From a virus: a stretch of 64,000 nt of DNA. Each line of letters opens with the position of its first letter. Position 1 is the stretch's first letter. The translations under genes were made by a program, and so were the position numbers. Location: positions 1 through 64,000 of IMG/VR virus record IMGVR_UViG_3300020442_002635; one strand, written 5' to 3'. Positions 56,314-64,000 of this stretch are shown here, piece after piece. The notes under the pieces were generated by a model. That model made no database searches. It was not told the origin of the DNA and was given only the letters and a program-made list of their open reading frames with translations.

Positions 56314-58979
56314 AGAATCCCTTCGACACTAAAATTCCTAACATAAGTATTAAATCCACTACCTCTATTAAACCAAATTCTCCATTGAGAGGAATTAATT
56401 TTTTGAATCGCCCCAACACTCATATTAGAATCAAATTGACCACCACCAGCTGTCCATCCAGCAAAATTAGTAATATTCAATGAACTATAATTATTATTCA
56501 CTCTAATTAAATAATGCTTTGCATTTAAATTTCCTGCTGCACCAGACCATCCATTAGGAGCTCCTGGACTTTGTGGATCAACATCTAGAAGAGCATCACC
56601 AAAAGTTATTGATGTAGTTCTTCCTCCACCAAAGAAATGAGTGGCAGATCCAGTTCTAATTGGATTGAATGTCTTAAATACAAGTCTTGCTGTATCTAAT
56701 TCGCTACCACCAACAACAGATGTTAAAACAGTTACATCATCTGAATGATATCCCGATCCACCTCCTCCAGCACCTTGAGGTCCGATACCACCTTGCCCAC
56801 CAGTTGCTCCAAATCCACCATCTGCAGTACTAGTTAATGTAAGTCCACTAAATGAAAGATCAAATCTTCTAGCATATGTTGCTTGTTGTCCTGGCCCTTG
56901 ACTATTCGTCATGCTATAAGCAATCCTAAATCTTCTAGAATCTATGCTTTCTGGATAACCCGCTGCAGCTGTGATTGAATTATCTGCTGCAGCATTTCCA
57001 CTTCCCCTAATCCTTGAATTCACCGACGTTTGTCTCAATTGTACATTATTGGCCTCGACCTCAACAACATATCCAATAAGACCTACTGCATTTCCTTCAG
57101 CACTAGTCGCTCCATCATTATATCTTTGAACACTAATCGGTATTCCAGTATCATTAACAATATCTATTGTTCCTTTAGTATCCGTAACCTCAATTGTTCC
57201 AGATACTTGTGTGGGACTTCCGCTAGATCTTGATCCAGCACCTGCATTAGCACGATATCCACCTGTTCCTGTTTTATATCCTCTGTCAACATGAGTATTA
57301 CTATTATTCACTATTGTTCCATCAGCATGACGGAACTGAACTTGTCCCATATTTTCAGATGGAGAAAATCCTTGTTGAGCCCAATAACTGCCAATAGGAT
57401 ATTCATTTACTCTTCCCCCATCTGGAGCAGAAGCTCTTGGTTCAATGTCCTGAGGTTGATTGGTACTTGATCCTGAAATACCATTTTGACCTAATTGCCC
57501 TGGAGGAATATATTGTCCACCCAGACCTCTAGCACTTGAAATTGCATTAAATCCAGATGCATCAGATCCAGCATCAGACACACCACCACCATGTCCCCCA
57601 TTACCAAGGTTTCCATCAAAAGTTCCAGCAGAACCGTTGCCACCAGATCCAACTACTGCAATAAGTTTGTTTTGTTTATATAGAAAGAACTGACCAATAG
57701 ATTTTCCTGAAATTGCATATTCTACAAATTGTTCTGCAGTAAATCTAATTACAGAATACCCTCCTTTTCCTGGAGTCCCTCCATTAGGTTGTCCACGAGG
57801 ACCAAACATCTCAAGTTCTACATTTAAATCCTTGTCTGGAGAATAGAATACAATATTTTGAAAGTCTATATTTCTATCAATTGTATAAAATGGTCCTGAA
57901 CCTGATGTATCTTCCAAATCAACAGTTTCAAGTGTGGCCTGAGTTCCATTGTTTCTTGGATAATATTCAAAGTTTAAGAAATTTTTATCTGCAGAATCAA
58001 CAACCTCAAGTTCTACAGCATTAGTTGTAATAGGAGAATTATGTGCTCTTGGGTGGGTTATCTGACATCGCAAATCATATGTATTAATTTGTCCAGAAGT
58101 AATAGTTAAATTTCTTGTCTTTGCCCCACTAACAGTAACAGTTTGACCACTTAAACCTATACTAGGATCTTGCTGTAGTCCTTCTGATGGAAAATAATAA
58201 TTAGTTGCGTATGTAGATGCCGTTGTGAGTGCAGTGCATTCGAGATTGATTAGAGAAGAAGAAGATTGATTTTGAAGAAAAACATGTAAATATTTTCCTA
58301 TTGCATTTCTATTTCTAAAAGTTCCTAAGAAACTACCATTTTTATAAAAATTAACTGCACCAGAGTCAGTATTAACAACAACTCCTATAATATCACCTAC
58401 AAAATATTCAAAAGAAGCCAATGACTGTCCTGCACCAGGAAAACTTTTAGTGTCTGTACGTTCACCAAAACCATAAGGTTGAGCAAACCAAGGAGCCATT
58501 CTCACTCCTATATCACCATTCCATTTTTGATATGCTCCATTGGTAGTAATATTACTAGTTCCACCGTCCCAATGTTCTGGATCCAAAACACCAAACCATC
58601 CAACACCCCCTGCTAGAGATTGGGAACCACTTACTTCAAATTCTGCAAAGTAGTTTTCAATCTGATCAGGAACACTAAATCTAACAGAATTTCCAAGTCC
58701 GCCACCCAATACAGAGGTTCCTGAAGCAATTGCAGTTTTTGTTCCTACTGTACCTGCACCACAATTATTATTACATGACCTATATCCAGCTCCCAGTGAA
58801 TCAACAACAGGTGAAAAGAAAAAACTACCAATATCAGATTTAGTAGGTATTGAAGCTCCATCTACTAAGTCAACACCAGAAACCTGCCATTGATATCCAA
58901 TTTGTTTATCTGATCCATCTGAAATCGCTGCTTCTGTTGTAAATATCGCAGCATTGCCTTGGGTTACGATTCTTGCCAT
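56310..58979 (-). CDS. large fibre with SPRY-like and Gly-rich domains
   Basis: 889 residues. Residues 20-50 begin like an Ig domain (IGYQWQVSGVDLVDG), then a short Cys-rich loop (RSCNNNCGAGTVG). Residues about 100-235 form a SPRY/B30.2-like lectin fold (FSVPDQIENYFAEFEVSGSQ, then FVGDIIGVVVNTDSGAVNFY, YKNGSFLGTF), a fold used to bind protein or sugar surfaces. A central Ig-like linker and a long Gly-rich domain (GGHGGGVSDAGSDASGF, LGQNGISGSS, GGQGGIGPQGAGGGGSGYHS) follow. Probable receptor-binding long fibre. Its stop overlaps the late promoter of the next gene. Confidence 0.75.
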   Translation of the reverse strand: MARIVTQGNAAIFTTEAAISDGSDKQIGYQWQVSGVDLVDGASIPTKSDIGSFFFSPVVDSLGAGYRSCNNNCGAGTVGTKTAIASGTSVLGGGLGNSVRFSVPDQIENYFAEFEVSGSQSLAGGVGWFGVLDPEHWDGGTSNITTNGAYQKWNGDIGVRMAPWFAQPYGFGERTDTKSFPGAGQSLASFEYFVGDIIGVVVNTDSGAVNFYKNGSFLGTFRNRNAIGKYLHVFLQNQSSSSLINLECTALTTASTYATNYYFPSEGLQQDPSIGLSGQTVTVSGAKTRNLTITSGQINTYDLRCQITHPRAHNSPITTNAVELEVVDSADKNFLNFEYYPRNNGTQATLETVDLEDTSGSGPFYTIDRNIDFQNIVFYSPDKDLNVELEMFGPRGQPNGGTPGKGGYSVIRFTAEQFVEYAISGKSIGQFFLYKQNKLIAVVGSGGNGSAGTFDGNLGNGGHGGGVSDAGSDASGFNAISSARGLGGQYIPPGQLGQNGISGSSTNQPQDIEPRASAPDGGRVNEYPIGSYWAQQGFSPSENMGQVQFRHADGTIVNNSNTHVDRGYKTGTGGYRANAGAGSRSSGSPTQVSGTIEVTDTKGTIDIVNDTGIPISVQRYNDGATSAEGNAVGLIGYVVEVEANNVQLRQTSVNSRIRGSGNAAADNSITAAAGYPESIDSRRFRIAYSMTNSQGPGQQATYARRFDLSFSGLTLTSTADGGFGATGGQGGIGPQGAGGGGSGYHSDDVTVLTSVVGGSELDTARLVFKTFNPIRTGSATHFFGGGRTTSITFGDALLDVDPQSPGAPNGWSGAAGNLNAKHYLIRVNNNYSSLNITNFAGWTAGGGQFDSNMSVGAIQKINSSQWRIWFNRGSGFNTYVRNFSVEGIL

Positions 58980-60313
58980 TATTCCTGAGGTTGCAGAGTG
59001 ACTGAGAGTGTTGGACGAACTGTTAGAATTGCAGAGTTTGATTGAAGGCCATCATTCACAGCATTAGGTGTTGATCTTGCTGTTCCTGCAGTTACAGATA
59101 CTCCAATTGGTTGAACATATGCAGAAGGAACATAATCAACAGTCAAATAAAATCCAGTTTGATCAATCTGATCTGAAGTTGCATCTTCAAGAGTTAATAT
59201 TGTGGTTCCTGCTCCAGTAACTTGAGTATTATCAATCCACTGACCATCAGTTATTAATCCATGATCAGAGTTATACCATTGATATGATAAAGATCCTGTA
59301 TTTGATGCTGGATTTCCTTGAGCTCCTACAAAATCACGAATATCATTTTGTACAGCATAATTAATTGCAAAAGCATCATGTCCCCCACTACCATAATAAT
59401 TAAAAGTCATTGAGGCACAATTGCTACAAGTGCTTAATCCAGGTTCAAGCGTATTTTGCATTAAATTCACTTGATATGATTCATCATCAAGTGCTTGAGT
59501 AAACAATGCGGGAGATTTAGTTCCTGTTATAAAACTCTTAAGAGATCTGGACAGGTATGCATCAGGATCTGCTGTTGTTGAACCAATACCAACATTGATC
59601 TTATTACAAGTAATATTCTCAGTATTCTGATCTCCAGAACATCTGTCCAACAAATCAATGGGCCCTGGAGCATTTGCAATGACACCATCAACAGTATGCA
59701 TAGTATTCAATCTATGAACCAGGTATGCACCTTGGGAATGGCCAAAAGTGTATACCTTGTCGATGGTCTTAGGTATATTATTCGCTGTTAGATAAGAAGG
59801 TAAAGTATTTTTCACCCACAGAAGTGCTGCTTCTGCATATACGATATTGTCACCAATATAGAATGTAGAAAGATCTAATCCAGGAAATTGTTGTGTTGCT
59901 AATGCTGAATTCGCTACATAAGCAGGAATAGCATCTTGAGGATATGCTACAGAAAAGATAATTTTATCCTTAAGATCAACTTTATTCAGAGCAATCTGCA
60001 TAAAAGTTGATGCAGCATCAGCAGGTGTTACTCCTTGAGATGTAATAGTTCCATGATAAAGAACAACTACATCTAGAGCAGAACCTACATTTGCTGATGT
60101 TGGATAATAGAGATATCCTCTAACTGGATAACCATTATATGTTGCTGTAATAAGAGAAGTTGTTGTTCCTGTAGTTGCTGATGGAAATACTGCAGTAGCA
60201 AAACCAGTAAACTGAGCTGAGTTAATACCAGTTGCAGTTACTGATTGAGGATGTACTTGGAATTCTAAAACTGGACCATTAAGGTCCAGTGTTGTATTTT
60301 TATTAATACTCAT
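58979..60313 (-). CDS. alpha/beta-hydrolase virion protein with Ig-like tail
   Basis: 444 residues. N-terminal MSINKNTTLDLNGPVLEF, then LDVVVLYHGTITSQG (oxyanion loop, residues 81-94), AEAALLWVKNTLPSYL, VYTFGHSQGAYLVHRL (G-x-S-x-G with Ser193 at the nucleophile elbow), GGHDAFAINY (His312 as catalytic base) and a candidate Asp between. C-terminal part from about 335 looks like an Ig domain (LSYQWYNSDHGLITDGQWID). Esterase or peptidase activity on host-surface polymers is likely, as for virion O-acetylesterases; substrate unknown. Coupled with the large fibre downstream by an overlapping stop/start. Confidence 0.82.
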   Translation of the reverse strand: MSINKNTTLDLNGPVLEFQVHPQSVTATGINSAQFTGFATAVFPSATTGTTTSLITATYNGYPVRGYLYYPTSANVGSALDVVVLYHGTITSQGVTPADAASTFMQIALNKVDLKDKIIFSVAYPQDAIPAYVANSALATQQFPGLDLSTFYIGDNIVYAEAALLWVKNTLPSYLTANNIPKTIDKVYTFGHSQGAYLVHRLNTMHTVDGVIANAPGPIDLLDRCSGDQNTENITCNKINVGIGSTTADPDAYLSRSLKSFITGTKSPALFTQALDDESYQVNLMQNTLEPGLSTCSNCASMTFNYYGSGGHDAFAINYAVQNDIRDFVGAQGNPASNTGSLSYQWYNSDHGLITDGQWIDNTQVTGAGTTILTLEDATSDQIDQTGFYLTVDYVPSAYVQPIGVSVTAGTARSTPNAVNDGLQSNSAILTVRPTLSVTLQPQE

Positions 60314-60322
60314 TTAGTTACC

Positions 60323-63300
60323 TCAAGCAAAGTTTTGTCCAACAACGAACGCATACCACGTAGTTCCACCATCAAAAGTCTTATAGGTGTATATATCAAC
60401 ACCATTTGTAGATGGAGTTAGTGCTGGAACTAATCCACCACCAGGCCAGTTGACTGTGAGAGCACTGCCCCCATCATCTCTAACATCATCAAAGTCAACA
60501 GTATGGAATGGAGAACCTGATGCACCTTGAGTGACCTTCAGAGTGAAGGAACTACAATCAGAAGGAATGTTTTGTGCAGTAAACTGCGTTACATCTTCAC
60601 TTGTAGTTAAGTTAAACACCTGAGATGATGCAAGATCAAGAGTAACAACTCCAGAAGAACTTGTTACATTTACTTGATTAGAACTCGTTGTCTTTAATCT
60701 AGATAGACCTTCAACATCAAATTTCGCTCTAGGAGTTACAGTTCCAACACCAATATTGGCACTACTAGTAGTTATAACTGTTCCTGCTGTACCAACTACA
60801 AGATCACTTGTTGTAACAATACCAGCAATGATTTGACCTGATGTATTCTGAATCGCGTAATTACCAATAACAGTACTGAATCCAGTGACTGTTGCGTCAT
60901 TAGCAGTAATGATACCAACAAATCTTGCTTCAGAATAAACGTGCATTGTAGTTCCAGAAGAACCAACTGCACCAACTGTTAGATCAACATCATCGTTTGG
61001 TCTTGTAGTTCCAATACCAACTCTTAAAACATCTACTGGATATAACCCTGTTCCAAGGCCAGCAGCAACACCATCCCATCTACTGTCATTTGCAAGATTC
61101 GTTAATCCAGAACCATCTCCAGTAAATGCTGCTGCAACAACAGATCCAGAAATATCTGCATTGCCGATAATACGAAGTTTCTCACCATTTGCAGTGGTTC
61201 CAATACCAACTCCATCACCATCAACAGCAAATAGAGTAGATCCACTGCCAACTTGTAATGTTGGTTCGCCAATGGTAGTTGTACCAATGCCAACCTTGTC
61301 GAAGATAGCAATGTTTTCGTTTGTAGAAAGACTTACGCTACCAAAACGACGCCAGTTGTTAGTTACACTGTAAATCCAACCAACATATCCACCATCATCT
61401 GGGTTTGCATTGTATACAACGTCACCAGGGTTACCAGCAAGAGCAGGAGTTGCAATTCCTACTGTATACTTTCTTGAAACTGTAGTATCGCCCTGGAGGA
61501 ATAGGGAGTTAGCCTCAATTCCTCTTGATGATGTAGAAGTTAACTTATTACTAAAGATAACTGGTCCACTGAACTCAGAAGTTGCATTGCCATCATCACC
61601 ACCCTCAACCTTAATTGAGCGATTGAATAGTGCTTCAATTGGGTTGATAACATCAATACCTTGCTTGTTACTAATATCTTCACCAGTAACGGTCTGAATT
61701 GGAGTATCGAAGATTTCTTCCTGACCAGTAATGGTACTCATCTTCTTATTTCCATTATAGGAAATACCCTTATCATTCATTCCAGTATAGAAGTTAATAC
61801 CACCATCTCTCTTAGTAGATTGTGCTAATAACTCTTCTGGATCTGAAATTTGACGGTCTTGTCTGTCAGGTAAAGCAGTTGAGTAGTTACCAGGACCAAA
61901 ACCAACATATTCAAATGTATGTCCAGATGCACGAGCAATAGAGTGTCTTCTAAGTTCAACTGGATTTACATCAATCTTTCTGATAATAGAGTTTGTAGAG
62001 TGCGTTCCAATGCCAGACCCAAGAACACCACGGAAGACATCAACAGAAACATCTGTTGAGGCAACTGTTCCTTTAATTCTAAAGATCTCTTCGTCAATAG
62101 TGAAGTAATCGCCAATATTAAAGTCAAGCGATTGAAGTCCAGTGATTGCAACAGTATCACCGGTAATATCAGTAATTGGGCTTCCTAATGTAGTGGTGAT
62201 ACCAGCATACATTGAAGTCATTCTACCATTTAAGTTTTCATCAGTACCAGTTACATTTCCATTGTTAGAACCACCAGTTCGATAACCAAATATTGTTCCA
62301 GTCGCTGTAGGTGCATATGTGCCTACACCCAGATTAACTGCAAAGAATGTTCCACTAGTGCCAACAATATTGCTTACTACAAAGTTTCCATTGTAAATTT
62401 CTTCATTTGCTCCTGTGAGACGAATTACATTATCAACTGACAATCCATGGAAGTTATCTGTGCCAACAGTGGCAATTCCACTAAATCTATCATAGTCGAT
62501 AGAATTAACACGAATTGCTTCACCAGTTGAATATAAAAATGCATTCGATACTTCAGAGTTAACTAATCCAGAGGCTCCACCAGAACTTACACTATTTGCA
62601 GAAACTGCATTGAATGAGTTCGCAACTCCAACGGGAACTTCAGTAATTCTGTAGAGATCATTGAATGGTTGATAGGTTTCAGAAGTAATTCCTCCAACTC
62701 TTACAACATCACCAACATTATCATAAATGCTAGTAACTTGAACAACTGCATCTGTAGGAGATCCAAAGGTTGGAAGTCCTTTGACTGCTAACGTATTACC
62801 AATTCCATATCCACTTCCACCATTCATTACAACTACGTCTTGAACTTCGCCACTTGCATTGACACTTACTTTTGCAGTTGCTCCTTCGCCAGTTGTTGAT
62901 GCACCAATAGAAACTAACTCTGCGTTGTAGAGATCTGCAGATGATCCACTACCATATCCAAGTCCAGCAGAAACAACACTTAAACGAGTAACTCTGTTTA
63001 ATCCATGATTAATGTCAGTGAAGATAATATGATCAGTAGAAGAAGATGATGTAATATCAGTTACTCCAACAGCAACTCTTCCATCATCACGATATTTCTT
63101 ATCAATAGTCTCCCTAGTGAGACTCTTACGAACATCATCAAGTTTAGTTTCTCCAATTAAAGCAGAAGATGCATGAGTTATTGAAGGTGCAGGATCAGAG
63201 TCAGGATTGTCTCTGTTTGTCTGAGGATATAATTCTTTAACTGGTTGAGAGAACTTTTCTCCTGTAAATGGAGCTACATTTGGAGCATTTGAAGCATTTA

Positions 63301-64000
63301 CTGTAGTTAAGTAATAAACACCATCTTGTTCTCCTGCAATATATGGTTGAATCTCTGCTTCTCTATAAACGTAATAAGTATTCTCATATCTCTTTCTCTG
63401 GAAATTTGGTAGAGATGTAGTTCTGGTGTGAACATTATTAGTAAAGTCACCAGGATCTGTTGCAATACCAACGGTAAAGGTTCTAGTGCTTGTAATACCA
63501 GAGACAATAAACGATCCATTAAATCCAGAGTTATCTTCACCAGTTGTATTATTTGTACTAGTGATCTGATTAAGTTGAACTTCAGATCCAGTAGATAGAT
63601 TATGTGGCAATTCCGTAGTTACATTTGCCGTTCCACCTGTCCAATTTGCACTAGAAACAAATCTAAAGTTTCTTTGTTGATTTTCATTCGATAGTGATCC
63701 AGATCCAAAGTATGACTGTACTTCAGCATCAGTATTTGCAATAGTATGATTAGATTCCTGGAGAATAAATCCTTCTGTTGGTGGTCTTGCTACCTCTCCT
63801 CCATTGTTCTTAGGAATGACGTATCTATATCTGTAAATCGTATCTACTGCATTTCTATTATCCAGTCTACGATTAAAGAATGTTCTTGCAGTTGCATCTC
63901 CTAAAGATCCTGTTCCTAGTGCATTTACTGCAGAATAAATTGTATTTTCTGTAGATGCAGTAGCAACCTGTACATACCATTGATTTTCAATAGAGTCAAA
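60323..64000 (-). CDS. very large virion structural protein, 5' end cut by window edge
   Basis: Open from the right edge to TGA at 60323, at least about 1,225 residues. TTG 63610 is not a likely start: the frame continues upstream without a stop and gives sensible sequence (VSSANWTGGTANVTTELPHN). Contains GTYYVYRE and YEVGFGPGNYSTALPD-type segments, repeats of SVVSAGLGYGSGSSADLY and VVMNGGSGYGIGNT, VGIGTTxxGEPTLQVGSG units, and a VVAAAFTGDGSGLTNL repeat; C-terminus TWYAFVVGQNFA. Large adhesin/baseplate-type architecture typical of cyanophage genes annotated as structural. It is the first visible gene of the late operon. Confidence 0.8.
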   Translation of the reverse strand, partial: FDSIENQWYVQVATASTENTIYSAVNALGTGSLGDATARTFFNRRLDNRNAVDTIYRYRYVIPKNNGGEVARPPTEGFILQESNHTIANTDAEVQSYFGSGSLSNENQQRNFRFVSSANWTGGTANVTTELPHNLSTGSEVQLNQITSTNNTTGEDNSGFNGSFIVSGITSTRTFTVGIATDPGDFTNNVHTRTTSLPNFQRKRYENTYYVYREAEIQPYIAGEQDGVYYLTTVNASNAPNVAPFTGEKFSQPVKELYPQTNRDNPDSDPAPSITHASSALIGETKLDDVRKSLTRETIDKKYRDDGRVAVGVTDITSSSSTDHIIFTDINHGLNRVTRLSVVSAGLGYGSGSSADLYNAELVSIGASTTGEGATAKVSVNASGEVQDVVVMNGGSGYGIGNTLAVKGLPTFGSPTDAVVQVTSIYDNVGDVVRVGGITSETYQPFNDLYRITEVPVGVANSFNAVSANSVSSGGASGLVNSEVSNAFLYSTGEAIRVNSIDYDRFSGIATVGTDNFHGLSVDNVIRLTGANEEIYNGNFVVSNIVGTSGTFFAVNLGVGTYAPTATGTIFGYRTGGSNNGNVTGTDENLNGRMTSMYAGITTTLGSPITDITGDTVAITGLQSLDFNIGDYFTIDEEIFRIKGTVASTDVSVDVFRGVLGSGIGTHSTNSIIRKIDVNPVELRRHSIARASGHTFEYVGFGPGNYSTALPDRQDRQISDPEELLAQSTKRDGGINFYTGMNDKGISYNGNKKMSTITGQEEIFDTPIQTVTGEDISNKQGIDVINPIEALFNRSIKVEGGDDGNATSEFSGPVIFSNKLTSTSSRGIEANSLFLQGDTTVSRKYTVGIATPALAGNPGDVVYNANPDDGGYVGWIYSVTNNWRRFGSVSLSTNENIAIFDKVGIGTTTIGEPTLQVGSGSTLFAVDGDGVGIGTTANGEKLRIIGNADISGSVVAAAFTGDGSGLTNLANDSRWDGVAAGLGTGLYPVDVLRVGIGTTRPNDDVDLTVGAVGSSGTTMHVYSEARFVGIITANDATVTGFSTVIGNYAIQNTSGQIIAGIVTTSDLVVGTAGTVITTSSANIGVGTVTPRAKFDVEGLSRLKTTSSNQVNVTSSSGVVTLDLASSQVFNLTTSEDVTQFTAQNIPSDCSSFTLKVTQGASGSPFHTVDFDDVRDDGGSALTVNWPGGGLVPALTPSTNGVDIYTYKTFDGGTTWYAFVVGQNFA

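Noticed and set aside
63590-63610. TTG start for the large protein at 63610
   Set aside because: The frame continues upstream without a stop to the window edge and encodes plausible protein, so the real start is outside.
1-64000. tRNA genes, integrase, transposase or photosystem genes (psbA/psbD)
   Set aside because: None were seen on either strand by motif reading; a tRNA search program was not available, so absence of tRNAs is not proven.

Overview
The window looks like a stretch of a large marine T4-like cyanophage genome (AT-rich, almost entirely coding, nearly every gene on the minus strand, many 1-, 4- and 11-base start/stop overlaps). Evidence for a cyanobacterial host is a plant-type [2Fe-2S] ferredoxin (9860-10150) and a set of small proteins of the kind carried by marine T4-like cyanophages; evidence for a T4-like virus is a UvsW-like helicase (4101-5312) and T4-type late promoters (TATAAATA) before virion genes. 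No database was searched, so family calls rest on motifs visible in the translations.

Region 1 (1-12520, minus strand) is a block of about 44 mostly tiny accessory genes read as early/middle operons. Recognisable ones are an RNA-ligase-fold protein, UvsW, a Mom-like acyltransferase, a glycine-zipper exported protein, ferredoxin, a SET-domain protein and an HExxH metallopeptidase. About ten copies of a 29-bp intergenic element (minus-strand core GTTACTCACCTCTAAAGTG) sit between stop and start codons in the first 8.2 kb; in four copies the next ATG directly abuts the element, where a ribosome binding site should be. Region 2 (12654-14113) is the only plus-strand unit: two unrecognised genes behind a sigma70-like promoter. 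They converge on a carbamoyltransferase (14093-15772) and a GT9-like glycosyltransferase (15775-16698).

Region 3 (16720-37800 and 50895-64000) holds virion/adhesin genes under late promoters: a Cys-rich and Gly-rich fibre, a right-handed beta-helix fibre, small virion proteins, an alpha/beta-hydrolase virion protein, a SPRY-containing fibre, a very large protein running off the right edge, and nine RCC1-type beta-propeller genes. Each propeller gene carries exactly seven blade repeats, except one with fourteen (a double propeller): 70 blades in all. One propeller protein has a cupredoxin-like domain, with a full set of possible copper ligands, nested inside an Ig-like domain.

Region 4 (37818-50874) lies between propeller genes. 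It is an almost strictly alternating, translationally coupled series of eight 2-oxoglutarate/Fe(II) oxygenases (prolyl/lysyl-hydroxylase types), eight glycosyltransferase-like proteins and one sulfotransferase, with a propeller gene (44734-45873) inside it. Two near-identical late-promoter leaders (44676-44706 and 50872-50898) start two modification operons, each just behind a propeller gene. My main hypothesis is a phage-encoded hydroxylation-then-glycosylation/sulfation pathway that decorates the phage's own propeller adhesins. The alternative is remodelling of host surface glycans, as proposed for LPS-type gene clusters in cyanophages such as P-SSM2.
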